A stretch of DNA of 64,000 nt from Miscanthus floridulus. Taxonomy: Eukaryota; Streptophyta; Magnoliopsida; Poales; Poaceae. Below are positions 45,501-58,015 of this stretch, piece after piece. Under the pieces are notes generated by a model, which was given only the letters and a program-made list of their open reading frames with translations, did not search any database and was not told the DNA's origin. The stretch is from assembly GCF_019320115.1 (NCBI RefSeq), contig NC_089584.1, positions 72,447,533-72,511,532 on the forward strand. Direction: 5' to 3'. Position 1 is the first letter of the stretch. Each line of letters opens with the position of its first letter. The position numbers and the translations under genes were made by a program.

Positions 45501-47500
45501 GGTCACGATGCCTTTTAATCTCTCTATTCATCAGTCGATATTTGCATCTTTCGGTCGAAGGTTCTGGCTTCTTTGGCCCTAGTTGATGTTAGGACTTTAG
45601 TCTTCCCTTTGAGCAACCTAGCATCAACCATGTTCTGATCTCTTGGAAAAGGATTATCATCAACTTTCATCTTTCGAGGTGTATCAAATTTGAGCCTCCC
45701 TTGCTGAATAGCCCTCTGTATATGTTGCTGCAAAACTCTACACTCATTAGTAGAATGAGAAGTATCCTTGTGAAATTTATAGAACATCTTATTCTATAAC
45801 TGATCAGGAGGTAACATAACATGATTGGCGGCCAACTTGATCTATCCCTTCTCAAGCAAGAAATCAAAGAGCTTATCTGATTTTGTGATGTCGAAATCAT
45901 AGCTCTCTTTGACTCCTCTTCCCCAAGGATTTGGCACCATTGTTGCCTTCTTACCCTAATTCCATTCAGTCGTGGCAACCTCTTCTTCTTCATCCTCATA
46001 GCCATCATCAACTAAATATGGATTATAGATTTCGGCAATTGTGGCACTCTTCTAGAATCGGGTATCTCTATGCATATTCTAGAATTGGCTATTCAGCGCT
46101 GCCACTCATTGAGCCAACTAACCTAGATTGTCAAATTCTTGCGCGAGCAGTTTCTCTCTCCACATTGGCAACATTTCTTGAACGGCCAAAGCAGCTAGCT
46201 AATCATCGGTTAAGTTCAATGACAAGCACAAATTCCTGGTCTCTTGGAACCTCTAAAGAAACAGTGTACCCGATTCATTAGTTCTCTGCCTTATAGACGT
46301 CAAATTAGTAATTTTCTTTTCTCCTGTCCTAGTGTAAAAATATGAATAAAACTTCTTCTCTAGGTCAGCCTAATTGGCAATGGAGTTAACTGGCAGCGAT
46401 GAAAACCAAGTGAAGGTTGGTCCTGACAGGGATAAGGAGAAGAAACAAACTCGATGGGCCTCTTCAATGGATGCTTCGTCCAACTATGTAAGATACCGAC
46501 TGACATATTCTAATGTGCTTGTGCTATCTTGGCCAGTGAACTTAGCAAACTTCAGGAGCCTGTAATTTGTAGAAAGAGAGATCAAATCATACCACTCTGG
46601 ATATGGGCATTTGTATGAGAAGGTCTGCCCTTTTGGCTTCAAACCGAACAGATTCTTCATCATCTCGGTCACTCTAAGCAACAACTCATCAACATTTGAA
46701 TTTGAATTTATCTGCAATTACTGACCCATTTGTGGATTAAAATTTTGGGTACCTTGATACCCCGGATTTGGAATCTTGTGAAGGGCATTGTAATATGTGC
46801 CATAATGATATCCTTGTAGAATCTCCATCTACTAGTTTATTGCTAGAAGTCTCTGGTTATAAATGTTAGGATCTATATCTCTACGAATCCTTTGAACTGA
46901 TTGAGCCAACGATGGTATTTGTCCTGATGTGCCAAAATTAACCATTTGATTCTGAACTTGCCCCATCGGCTATTGCACATGCTGCACTGATGATCCAGGA
47001 TTATACTACATCTGATTAGTAGTAGCACCCTAAACTTTCTCAAATGAGCTCTAAACTGATTGGATATCATCATTACCAGCTGGTGTTGCTTCTTGATGGC
47101 TAGTATCAGCTTGATTAGTCCCCTAAGTCGACAAATGTGGAATATTGTAGTAAATCGGTCTAACCTGATCAATTGGATATCCATGAAACACATCTTTCAT
47201 GGTGTTGTGGAATGTGTTCAAGAAAACTGTATTATGGTTCAATATGGCATCATGAACAAATTTATTTACAACCTCTACGAAGAAACATCTATCCTCAGCT
47301 TCGTCTGCATCTGTCTATCCATGCATCAAAACTCTTAGTAGTGGATATTTCTGAACAACTTTATTATCATGTGTCTTGGTGTAGGACAACAAACACTTGT
47401 TCTAAAATTCTTCTATTGCTTTGCTGATGACATCTTTATCCTCATCAGGTAGGTCTTCATAAGGCACCATAAGAATGTCACTGTTGTTGTAAGTTGCCAT
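45501..47500 (-). pseudogene. gag of element D
   Basis: The ATG at 47500 (MATYNNSDI) follows the PBS by 12 bases. The retrotransposon gag domain lies at about 46720-46250 (YPEWYDLISLSTNYRLLKFA, FTGQDSTSTLEYVSRYL). A CCHC-like segment KFHKDTSHSTNECRVLQQHI lies near 45770. About 20 in-frame stops occur, many TAG where Gln is expected. Confidence 0.8.
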
Positions 47501-47512
47501 GACGATTGTGGT

Positions 47513-47530
47513 GTCCCACCGAGCGTGCCA
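47513..47530 (-). promoter_or_regulatory. primer binding site of element D
   Basis: The minus strand reads TGGCACGCTCGGTGGGAC just after the LTR, the form usual in cinful/RIRE2-like grass elements. Confidence 0.75.
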
Positions 47531-47537
47531 GAACATG

Positions 47538-48201
47538 TGTCGGCGCAAAAATGTGTCAATGCACCTAGCACACAGCGAGCCGGAAGGATCTACTTGATGG
47601 TGCAGAGGATTAGCGTGGTCGAAGTAGAGGAGGGCTTCGGTGTGGACAACAGCAGCGAGAGGAGGAGGGGTTCATCGCTGGTGAGGATGAAGGGGAGGGG
47701 AGAGAATTGAAGGTGAGGCTGTGGCGGCTTGGAGCCAGACAACAATAGTTATAGTATCAGGGAGTTGGGGAGGCAGGCTTCTCGGGTATCAAACGCTCAT
47801 GGAAAAAAGTCATTTCTATCTCAAACTAATGGCCCTGTTTTGTTACAGCTTTTATGCAAAGTTCTTCTGTGAGAAGTTGTATCAACTGAGAAAAATATTG
47901 TAAGATGATTTAACCCAAATTTTAGGTTTTATAGTACAAAAGGTCTATTTGGTACACCTTATAATATGTTTATTGCTAAAAGAAACTAAAATTAGAAGTT
48001 GTCAGCGCAAAAATGTGTCAATGCGTCTGGCACACAGTGAGCCGGAAGGATCTGCTTGATGGAGCAAGGCTAGAGATCCGCTTAGCTTCAACGTAGGGCT
48101 AGCCAATCCCGCGAAGTCTTCCTAAAGGCATGCCAGTCAATTTGACCTGCAATTGATAAGGAGAGAAAGTTTATAAGTAACTTAAGATGGAACGTTTCGG
48201 T
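47538..48201 (-). repeat. end of the element D 5' LTR, with internal duplication
   Basis: The LTR end 'tgtcggcgcaaaaatgtgtc' at 47538 recurs at 48000, with about 65 bases of similarity on each side ('ccggaaggatct(a/g)cttgatgg'). Between them lie 395 bases. Part (47825-47990, 'ggccctgttttgttacagct') resembles a hAT-type MITE. The LTR resumes at 62444 after element E. Confidence 0.6.
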
Positions 48202-48487
48202 TGAAAGCATCTAGGCCCCTAGTTGGGTTTCAATGATTAATGACAATACATGATTACTATGACTAACGTGTGTTTTGCAGAGGCAATTAAGTTAGGTCAC
48301 GGTAATAGAGATCGATTAGGCTATCATGGTGGTCATGCCCCTACGATGGAAATCATTTTAGTTTTCAAAAGGATGGACGACAAGGTTAAGGATGGACTAG
48401 TTCTAAGTGTCGTTTGATGTTGAGGAGACACTTAGAGTAGTTTAGGACTTTGTTTTTCCTTTGGCCGTACTATTAAGGGGGGTATGG

Positions 48488-50390
48488 TGAAAGCTCTAGT
48501 TTGGTTTTGGTTAATTGATGAAACCCTAAGTGCTAACCTAGTTTATCAAGATGATTATGAGATAGGTAGCACTACTCCAAGTGATGAAGCAATGGCGAAG
48601 ATCATGACAATGGTGATGGCATGGTGATGGTCAAATGCAACTTGGAAAAGAAGAAAGAGAAAAACAAAAGGCTCAAGGCAAAGGTATAAAATGTAGGAGT
48701 CATTTTGTTTTAGTGATCAAGACACTTAGTGAGTGTGATCACATTTAGGATAGATAGCCGTACTATTAAGAGGAGTGAAACTCATATCGGAATGCGGTTA
48801 TCAAAGTGCCACTAGATGCTCTAACTCATTGCATATGCATTTAGGATCTAGTGGAGTGCTAACACCCTTGAAAATGTTTGTGAAAATATGCTAACACTTG
48901 TGCACAAGGTGATACACTTGGTAGTGTTGGCACATCTACAAAGGAGGTGGTGTTTGCAGGGTTGAGATGGGTTTGGGGAAAATGGAATGCCTATTTTCTA
49001 TTATGCCAGATGCAAAATTCTTGGTGGTTGGCACATTTGAGCAAGGGTGAAGAAGTTAGAGTTGAAATGGAGTTGGTCGAAATGATGCTGGCGTCGGTCT
49101 ACTGACCGGACGCTGGGTCACTCAGCGACTGAATGTTGAAAGGCTGCGTCCGGTCAAGCTGTCAGACGGCACAGTGGCTAGGGTATTGCACCGGATGCTG
49201 GTCTGTGTCCGGTCAAGGTGGACCAGACGCGTCCGGTCGAAAAAATATGCCTCGGGGAGCTTACTGGAAACGACCGGACGTTGGGGCGTCAGCGTCCGGT
49301 TAGTTTTACCGGAGCGTCCGGTCAGCTTCGTAGTCGTTGAAATCTGACGAACAGTGTTTGAAGTTGGTGACGCATGGCGTCCATCGGGCGACCGGACGTT
49401 GGGGGCCAGCGTCCGGTCAGTATAACCAGAGCGTCCGGTCAGAGCGTGTTTTGCCCAGTGAAGGGGTATAACGTCTCTATTTGATGGGGGCTCTATTTAT
49501 AGCCCCATGGCCGGCTCAAGGGATAACTCTTGCACATTTTCATTGACATAGCAACCTTGTGAGCTTAGCCAAAATCCTCCCACTCATCTCCATCATTGAT
49601 CCATCATCTTTGTGAGATTGGGAGAGAATCCAAGTGCATTGCTTGAGTGATTGCATCTAGTGGCACTTGGTATTCGTGTTGCGCTACGGATTTCACTTGT
49701 TTCTCTTGGTGGTTGCCACCACCTAGACGGCTGGAGCAGCGGTGAAGGATCGGCATGAGTTGGTGATTATTTGTGGCCGCCTTCGGTGATTGTGAGGGGA
49801 GTTGTACCTTCCCCGGCGGAGTGCCGAAAGGTAACTCTAGTAAATTGCTCGTGTCATTGAGTTACCTCACTTGTGGGTTAGTTCTTGCGGTGTCCAATCG
49901 TGTGGACGAGGTTTGTGAAACACCTCTTAGCCACCGAACCACCTAAGTGTTGGTCGATACAACGGGGACGTAGCGTGTTGGCAAGCACGTGAACCTCGGG
50001 AGAAAATCGATTGTCTCTCTTCTTTTGCATTCTCCCGATGATTGGTTTGATCTTCATCTTATGATTGGTTCATCCCCTACACGACGGTATAATCACCCTA
50101 CTTACTTGATTACATTCTTGCAAACTAGTTGATACAAGCTCTTTAGAGTAATTAGAATTGAGAGCTTGCCTTGTTGTTTACATTCATCTAGTTGAGCTCT
50201 TGAGAATAGTAAGTTTATGTGCCTAAGTAATCATTGCAACTAGAATTGTTGGATAGGTGGCTTGCAACCCTTGTAGAGCTAGAGCAAGTTTGCATTACGC
50301 TATTTGTCATACTAATCAAATTGCTCTAGTTGATTTGTAGATTTTTAAATAGGCTATTCACCCCCCCTCTAGCCATATTAGGACCTTTCA
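48488..50390 (+). mobile_element. solo LTR G, same family as element A
   Basis: A perfect 5-bp duplication, tatgg, flanks it (48483-48487, 50391-50395). It is 1903 bp, starts TGAAAGCTCTAG, ends GGACCTTTCA and is the reverse complement of the A LTRs in sequence. No internal region is present. The 3' LTR of E shows the uninterrupted site (ggggtatggatgagtagc, about 61225). It has a TATA-like CTATTTATAGCCCC at about 49491-49505 and a motif cluster at 49098-49440. Confidence 0.95.
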
Positions 50391-50872
50391 TATGGATGGG
50401 TAGCTTGACCTAGGTGAGTCTAGTGAGTTAGGTGTGGTGCACATTTGCTAAATCTAGCACTAGGTAGCTCCTAAAAAGCCCTTAGATCCATTGGAGCAAA
50501 CTTCATTCACGTATGATTGAGAGTTGGAAATGAATGGAGGGTCAAATACTGATCGGATGCTGGTTCCGGTGTGATCGGACGCTGGTGCAGAGTCTGGTCA
50601 GTTCATTTGATCAAGGTGAAATCATCTGGCACGACTAGACGCTGAGAGGTGAGTGACCGGACGCTGGGTGCCAGCGTCCGGTCCACTCTAGTAAGGTTCC
50701 AGAGAGGGAAAATTATGACCAGACGTGTCCGGTCAGTGTTGACCAGACGTTGTCCAGCGTCCGGTCACAACTTAAACACTAGAGTTCGAGGAGAACTAAC
50801 CAGAGCATCTGGTCAACAAGACTAGAGAGTCTGATCACCCCGTAGAGGCACATAACGGTTCATTTTGAACAC

Positions 50873-50886
50873 GAGTGTATAAATAC
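50873..50886 (+). promoter_or_regulatory. TATA box of the E 5' LTR
   Basis: GTGTATAAATAC lies just downstream of the CCGGTC motif cluster. The same box is in the 3' LTR at about 61728-61741. Confidence 0.7.
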
Positions 50887-51581
50887 TTCCTCCATTAGTG
50901 TGAGGGGGCACTTTTGCTCATTTCAACAGCTGAGAAACACCCTTGAGAGTGCCAAGAAGAGCAATGTCCTAGTGAGGTGATTGAGATTTGAGAATTCAAG
51001 AGTGAGACCTCAAAGTGTGCATCCACCCTTCTCCTTAGGCTTGTCATGGTCAAGTGAGAGTTCGTGCTTGTTACTCTTGGTGATCGCCATCACCTAGATG
51101 ATTTAGTGGTGATTGGGAGCTTGGTGATCATCTAGCAGAGCTTGTGGATGACCCAACTCAAGTTGTAAGTGGTTGTGGGTGATTCACCGTGATGGAGTGT
51201 CAAAGAATCAACCTGTAGAGAGCACTTGATCCTTGCGTGGATCAAGGGGAGCTACACCCTTGCGCGGTTGCTCCAACGAGGACTAGTGGGGAGTGGCGAC
51301 TCTCCGATACCTCAGCAAAACATCACCATGTTCCTCCTTCTCTCTTTACTTTGAGCATTTACTTTGAGCAATTCAATTCTTGTCTTTACATTCATAGAAT
51401 TGACATGCTAGAGTAGGATTGGAACTTAGGTTGCAAGTCTTTTTGTGTGGTAGAACATTAGAAGCTCTTTCTAGGCACAAGGGGTGAAGTTGGGCTAACC
51501 ATAGTGCTTAATTATTGCAAAGAAATTTAGAATTAGCCCAATTCACCTGCCCCCCCTCTTGGGCATCTTGATCCTTTCAAT

Positions 51582-51596
51582 TGGTATCAGAGCCTC
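51582..51596 (+). promoter_or_regulatory. primer binding site of element E
   Basis: TGGTATCAGAGCCTC, two bases after the LTR, is a perfect start of the initiator tRNA-Met PBS. Confidence 0.92.
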
Positions 51597-51631
51597 ATGC
51601 TCACAAGTTAGACTTAACCATCTAGAGAAAG

Positions 51632-54039
51632 ATGTCTCACGGGGATGGTCCTCCTTCTATCTTTGAGGGGGATGATTTTCCTTATTGGAAAATCCGCATG
51701 GAGGCGTATTTAGAAGCTCTAGATGTTGGAATACTTAGAGCCACCTCACAAGGCTTCTCAAAACCTCAGGATGCAACACACCTACAAGGTAATGAGGTGA
51801 ATTACAAGAAATGGAATGCAAAGGCTCGAAACACCATCTTTAGAGGCCATTGCAAAGATGTGTTCAACTGGGTGAGGAACCACAAAGATGCCCATACACT
51901 ATGGTCAGATGTTTGTGCGCTCCATGAGGGAACAAAGAGCGAGCATGAGGAACGCTATCATCTTGTCATGAAAAAGCTAAATTCATTTGAAATGCTTCCT
52001 AAAGAGAGTGCTAATGAAATGTACTCATGCTTGAATGTTCTTGTAGAGGAAGTCAATGGGCTTGGACTCACTCAAATGCAACCATCCGATGTTGTAAGAA
52101 AGATCTTGAGTGTCCTCCCCATTGATAAATATGGGCATATTGTGACCATGCTTCATCAAGGTGATATTTTCACCGCTACACCGACACAAATCTTGGGAAA
52201 GATCAATGCTCATAAGATGTACATGCACATCACACCAGAAGATGGCTCATCCTTTACTAAGAAGAAAGACAAGGACTTAGCATTCAAAGCTAGCCAAGAG
52301 AAGGGTAAAGCAAGGCTTAAGTATGAGAGCTCAAGTAATAATGAAATTATGATTCAAGTCTTGCTCTTATGGTGAGAAGAATCACCAAGATGCTAAAGAA
52401 GCTCAACAAGAGTGGCATCAAGTTTGATGGGAAGAAAAAGAAGTTCTTCACTAGCTCTAGAAGGAAGCTGATCTCAGAGATGGATTACTACAATTGTGGA
52501 GAACTTGGTCATCTAGCACACCAATGCACAAAGCCCAAGAAAGACAAGTACAAGAACAAGTACAAGGGCAAGAAAGATGACTCAAGTAATGAAGAAGAAG
52601 ATGAGAAGAAGAAAAACAAGCCATACAAGAAAAAAGATGGTAAGAAGGACTTACACAAGAAGAAGAAGAATGTGAAGGCCTACATCGTCGGTGATTGGCT
52701 CACGGACATTGATTCATCAAGTTGCTCATCCGATGATGATAGTGATAATGAGAAGGTGGCCACCATTGTGATTGACTCCTCATCATCTTCACCAACACCA
52801 CCGCTATCATCCTCTACACACCTATGCCTTATGGCCAAGGGTGAACGAAAGGTATCAAATGATGATGATAGTAGTAGTGATGATCATGCTAACAATGATG
52901 ATTGTGATAGTGATAGTGATGATGATGAATTTGAATCACCTTCATATGATGAACTTGTCAAATTGCTAAACAAATATACTAGGATCATTAGAAAGTCTAG
53001 AGCTAAGAATGACAAGCTAGAAGCTAAGAATGATTCTCTTTTACCTAAATGTGATATAGCCAAAAAGGCTAGTGTTGAGCTTAGAAAAGCAAATGATGTT
53101 ATAACATCCAAACTCAAGGAGCTCAAATCTTCTAAGAAAAAGCTTAAAGAAAAATATGATAAACTTGAGAGGATACATAATGAGCTCATCACTAGCCATA
53201 ACATGCTAAAAGAAGAATATACTACTCTTAAGATTAATTATGATAATCTTGTCATTGCTCAAGAATATTTATCCAATAAGCCACATGATGCTACTAACAA
53301 TGTTGTTAAGATTGATATAGCTACATCATGTGATGATTTGATCATTGAGAGCATTGAGCAAAGTTCTAGTAGTAAGGGCAAGCAAGTGGTTGAGACCGAT
53401 AGTTTTGATGAGTATGTCAAGCTCAAGAATAACAATGAAAAGCTCAAGAAAGATCTTGAAGAGATCAAAAGCCACAACACTATTGTGCTAGAAACTCTTG
53501 ATCATGATGGTGATTTGATTCTTGAGAATGAGAAGCTCAAAGAAGAGAACAAGAAACTCAAGGAAGAGAAAAACAATGATGCACTCAAGGAAGAGAACAA
53601 GAAACTCAAGTTGGAGAAAGAGCATTTTAAGATTGGATTGAGCAAATTCACAAGAGGCAAGCATCTTCAAAGTAAGCTACTAATGAACACCATCATGAAG
53701 ATGGATAGAAGTGGCATTGGGTACTTGGCAAACCAAGAGAAGAAGGCTCAAGCTCAACAACAACACAAGTCAAAGCCAAAGCCAAAGAAATGTTTTGAGT
53801 GTGGACAAGAAGGCCACTTTGCCCATGAGTGCCAAACTCCACCACCACAACTCTTGCCCAAGCATGCTAGACCTTTTGCTTTCAATGCTCATTACATGCT
53901 TAGAAAGGATTCTAGTGGAAAGATAAAAGTTATTTTCTTAGGACCACCCAACAAGAATAGGCCTAAGAAAATTTGGGTAGCAAAGTCACTTGTTGAGAAG
54001 GTGAAGGGCCCTCAACAAGTTTGGGTTCCTAAAGCTTGA
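51632..54039 (+). pseudogene. gag of element E, one frameshift
   Basis: The ATG at 51632 opens the N-terminal gag (PSIFEGDDFPYWKIRMEAYL, ALHEGTKSEHEERYHLVMKK). The frame shifts near 52370 into a 556-codon frame. The first zinc knuckle there reads YNCGELGHLAHQC with Tyr just before it; spacing suggests CX2C is spoiled. The second, CFECGQEGHFAHEC, is intact. Between them lie Lys-rich and Asp/Ser-rich low-complexity stretches and a long coiled coil (about 52960-53640), typical of SIRE gag. The frame ends GPQQVWVPKA at 54039. Confidence 0.88.
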
Positions 54040-54998
54040 TCTCTTGTGTGTAGGTGAACTACAAGACCAGTGGATCATGCTTCCTTCATGACAAATCCAA
54101 AGTTGCATCATGATTCTAGAAGTTTGCCAAGAGAGCACAAAATGAGTTTGAAGTGAAGCTCAAGAAGATAAGAAGCGACAATGGAAAAGAATTTGGTAGC
54201 ACAAACATAGAAGACTATTGTGATGAAGTTGGGATCAAGCATGAGGTCTCCGCAACATATACTCCTCAACAAAATGGTGTAGTTAAGAGAAAGAACTGGA
54301 CATTGATCACACTAGAAAGAACAATGCTTGATGAGTATAACACTCCCGAAGCTCTATGGACGGAAGCTATCAACACCGCATGCTATGCATCCAACCACCT
54401 ATTCCTTCAAAAGTTTCTTGGCAAGACACCTTATGAGTTGCTCAATGGGAAGAAGCCGGGCGTCTCCTTCTTTAGGGTGTTTGGTTGCAAATGCTACATC
54501 TATAAGAAGCGACAACACATAGGGAAGTTTCAAAGACATTGTGATATTGGTTTTCTTGTTGGTTACTCATCAAAGTCCAAAGCATATAGAGTATTTAATC
54601 ATGCCACCGGCTTGGTTGAAGAAACATATAATGTGGAATTTGATGAATCTAATGGCTCCCAAGAAGTACATGAGAATCTTGATGATGTAGGTGATGAACC
54701 ATTGAGGGAGGCCATGAAGAATATTCTAGTTAGAGACATCAAGCCTAATGATGATGAAGATGATGTACAAGTGATCAATCCACCTTCTTCATCAAGTGTG
54801 CCACAAGATGATGATAAAGATGGGAGAGTAGAAAATGAAGACACTCATGTCTCCCATGAGCAAATGGTGACACAAGCACATGATGTTGATGCTCCACAAC
54901 CTCTCCCTCAAGTGGTTGATAGAAGAAATTCACCTCTACTGCAAGCTCATCCACAAGATCTCATCATAGAGAGTCCATCAAAGAGAGTAATGACTTGA
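54040..54998 (+). pseudogene. truncated integrase of element E (protease deleted)
   Basis: The linker after gag (54040-54118) jumps near 54119 into mid-integrase: NEFEVKLKKIRSDNGKEF, then TPQQNGVVKRKNWTL. The protease DSG motif, the GAG-pre-integrase zinc motif and the first catalytic Asp are all missing, about 1 kb in a full element. The third catalytic residue is Glu in the usual PQQNGVVERKN but Lys here. The C-terminal part (KTPYELLNGKKPGVSFFRVF, GYSSKSKAYRVFNHATGLVE) is open to 54998. Confidence 0.9.
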
Positions 54999-56189
54999 TC
55001 TCAAAAGCTTGCTTAATTTATTGAACATCGCTCTTTTATCTCTTGCTTTGAGCCTACTAAGGTAGAAGAAGCTCTTCAAGATCCGGATTGGATAAATGTC
55101 AAGCATGAAGAGTTGAACAACTTGACCTGCAATGAAGTTTGGACTCTTAAAGAGCGACCACAAGGTGCAAGAGTCATTGGAACAAAGTGGGTGTTCCGCA
55201 ACAAGCAATATGATCAAGGCATTGTTGTGAGGAACAAGGCAAGACTAGTTGCAAAGGGGTTCTCTCAAGTTGAAGGTTTGGATTTTGGAGAGACTTTTGT
55301 AGCGGTTGCAAGACTAGAAGACATTCATATCCTCCTTGCATATGCATCACATCATGAAATGAAACTATATCAAATGGATGTGAAAAGTGCATTTTTAAAT
55401 GGCTTTATTAATGAACTAGTCTATGTTGATCAACCTCTCGGGTTTGAAGACCCTAGATATCCTAATCATGTTTATAGGTTGTCTAAGGCGTTATATGGGC
55501 TTAAGCAAGCCCCAAGAGCTTGGTATGAGCACCTTTGGGACTTCCTCATTGAGAAGGGCTTCACCATTGGGAAGGTCGACACCACACTATTCACCAAGAA
55601 GCTTGATGGACATATCTTTATTTGCCAAGTGTATGTTGATGATATCATCTTTGGATCATCAAATGAAGATTCTTGCAAAGAGTTTGGTGAATTGATGTCG
55701 AAGGAGTTTGAGATGTCAATGATTGGAGAGCTTACATTCTTTCTTGGTTTTCAAGTCAAGCAAATGAGAAAAGGGATATTCATCTCTCAAGAGAAATATA
55801 CAAATGATCTTCTCAAGAGATTCAAGATGGATGAATGTAAGCCAATCAAGATACCAATGCCAACTAATGGACATCTCGACCTAGATGAGGGAGGTAACAT
55901 GGTTGATCAAACTCTCTACCACTGTATGATTGGTAGCTTATTATATTTAACTGCATCTAGGCCTGACATCATGTTTAGTGTGTGTATGTGTGCTAGATTT
56001 CAAGCTAATCCTAAGGAAACTCATTTGATTGCCATTAAAAGAGTCCTTAGATATCTTAAGCACACACCAAGCATTGGCCTTTGGTATCCCAAAGGAGCTA
56101 TATTTGAATTAGTTGGCTATTTCGATTCGGATTATGCTAATTGCAAAGTTGATAAAAAGCACATCCGGAGGGTGCCATTTGCTTGGTAG
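54999..56189 (+). pseudogene. reverse transcriptase of element E
   Basis: The main frame, from about 55113 to 56189, is open for 358 codons. It has WVFRNKQYDQGIVVRNKARL, QVEGLDFGETFVAVARLEDI, YQMDVKSAFLNGFINELVYV and KALYGLKQAPRAWYEHL. The catalytic box YVDDIIFGSSNED is intact, unlike that of element A. It ends by frameshift within RNase H near 56150. The RT domain itself looks undamaged. Confidence 0.92.
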
Positions 56190-56538
56190 ATCACTTGTGT
56201 CTTGGTCCTCCAAGAAACAAAATAGTGTGGCTTTGTCCACCACCAAAGTGGAATACATTGCTGCAGGTGCTTGTTGTGCACAAATACTTTATATGAAACA
56301 AACTTTGCTAGACTATGGTGTAGTTCTAGAAAAAGTACCTCTTTTGTGCGACAATGAAAGTGCGGTAAAACTTGCAAATAATCCGGTTCAATACTCTCGC
56401 ACCAAGCACATAGATATCCACCATCACTTTCTTAGAGATTATGTTACAAAGCATGATATTTCATTAGAAGCTGTAAGGACCGAGGATCAATTGGCGGATA
56501 TCTTTACTAAACCGCTAGATGAGGCGACTTTTTGTTGA
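56113..56538 (+). pseudogene. RNase H end of element E
   Basis: The frame continues with KSTSGGCHLLGRSLVSWSSK, STTKVEYIAAGACCAQILYM, LLCDNESAVKLANNPVQYSR and DQLADIFTKPLDEATFC, then stops. A 1-base shift separates it from the RT frame, and SDSDY of the first catalytic block lies in the other frame. Confidence 0.88.
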
Positions 56539-56540
56539 TT

Positions 56541-57292
56541 GCGAAATGAGCTCAATGTTCTTGATTTTAGCAACTTCTCTAGAAAATGAGCTTGTGTTGT
56601 CCCTTGCATTGCATTGTAATATACAACATGCCTACTTTATGGTAATGCACTTAGGGCTTGTCTAACATGGTTAAGATAACCACCGTAAAGCATATGAAGA
56701 AGCTTAACCTTGGATCAAACTTGACAAGTAACTAGATTTACTTTCAAGTATTGCATTGCATATGCATGAATGTTGCTTTGTCGTTTATCTTCAATTGCCC
56801 TCTTATTGTCTATTTTCTTAAAAAGAATTATAGCCTAAGGCAAAATATTTTTGAAAAAATTGAGGGTTTGAGAGAGGTCACTCACATCAGTCCCAATTGG
56901 TGTTTATTTGGATCTTATTGAAGTTGGGACTTGATTGGGAACAGGCAACACGAAGGACTTTGAAGATTTGCTGAAAAAAGAGTGTCCGGACGATGCACCG
57001 GACTCTGATGTCCAGCATTCGGTCAATTCATAGGAGGTGAACCTGCTGCGATGGAGTGACCAGACTCTGTTGTTCAGCGTTTGGTCAGATGGTGGTTTAG
57101 CGTCTGATCAAGCGAAGGTGATCAAGGTAGTGAGGACTGGACTCTGGTTGCGTCCGGTCGCGATTCTAGGGGTTTTGGACCTCTCTGGAATTGACCAGAC
57201 TCTAGTTGCCACCAGAGAGTCCGGTCAGTAGATAACGTGCAGGATTCCAACTCCTTGTTCTTTCCTTATTCATCACGTCAGGCGGGCCACCA
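56541..57292 (+). other. spacer after pol with CCGGTC-type motifs
   Basis: It is AT-rich to about 56980. From 56985 to 57230 it contains several degenerate copies of ccggactct / agcgtttggtc / gcgtccggtc, as in the U3 of the LTRs. A TATAA (57293-57297) follows. It may be a copied or convergent regulatory segment ahead of the additional ORF. Confidence 0.5.
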
Positions 57293-58015
57293 TATAACCC
57301 AATTCGCCGCGCGTGTTTCTGACCTAACCCGTCGACTTCGCCGTGCCACCGTGCTTCCTACCCGCGCCTCTGCTCCACCGCGACTCCACCGCTAGCCAGT
57401 GCTCGCGCCACCTCGCCTGCACCGTGCCAGCACCGCTGCATAGCCACACCTCCCGTTGCTCCCAAGCCGTCGTGCCCTGCTCCCACGCTAGTGCTGCCTT
57501 CCTGCGCCAGCACTGCCCGCGCGCCACCGTGCTGCACCACCGCGTGCCATAGCTTCGCCCTGCGCCTACACCACCGTGCCTGCGTCACCCGATCCCTACA
57601 CCAGAGTAGGCTCTTGCGCCTACATTGCCGCAATAGCACCACCAGAGCCATCGCCTTTCCCCAATAGTGCCACATTCACCACGTAGTGCCAACCCTAACC
57701 CTAAATTGTCATCCCGGTGGTTCTCCATGATCCACTCCTTGTTCTTCGGTTCACTAGTTCATCAGGTAGCAAGCCCTCAGTTCTAATTTCATACCTAATG
57801 CTTGCTTCTTAGGGTTTCGTATCTCTAGATATGTTATAATTATTTATAAATCTGATCTATTCTAACGTGTAGTGAGTCGGTGTTTCTGAGGTCTCAGTGG
57901 CAGTTGTTAGTCAACTCGGGGCCAAGATCGCAAGTATGGATCGAGGCCAAGCCTCGAAAGTGATAGTTGGCAATTGATCTTTGTCAGCGGTAGTTGTTCT
58001 TTTAAGCTCCATCAG
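57293..58015 (+). promoter_or_regulatory. candidate promoter, leader and 5' intron of the additional ORF
   Basis: TATAACCC at 57293 is followed by about 400 bases of C-rich leader-like sequence. A consensus donor (atcag/gtagca, 57766) pairs with an acceptor (ctccatcag, 58015) exactly before the ATG at 58016. The acceptor might also serve splicing from a donor in the E leader. Transcription has not been shown. Confidence 0.4.

Larger units (their letters stand above)
48202..51579 (+). repeat. 5' LTR of element E, interrupted by solo LTR G
   Basis: Without the insert it is about 1470 bp and matches 60949-62443. It starts TGAAAGCATCTAGG and ends ATCCTTTCA. Copies of the agcgtccggtc motif lie at about 50545-50835. 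Confidence 0.93.

Noticed and set aside
57343..57675. Open frames in the C-rich region upstream of the additional ORF
   Set aside because: Both strands give Arg/Ala/His-rich frames with no domains. A leader sequence is more likely.
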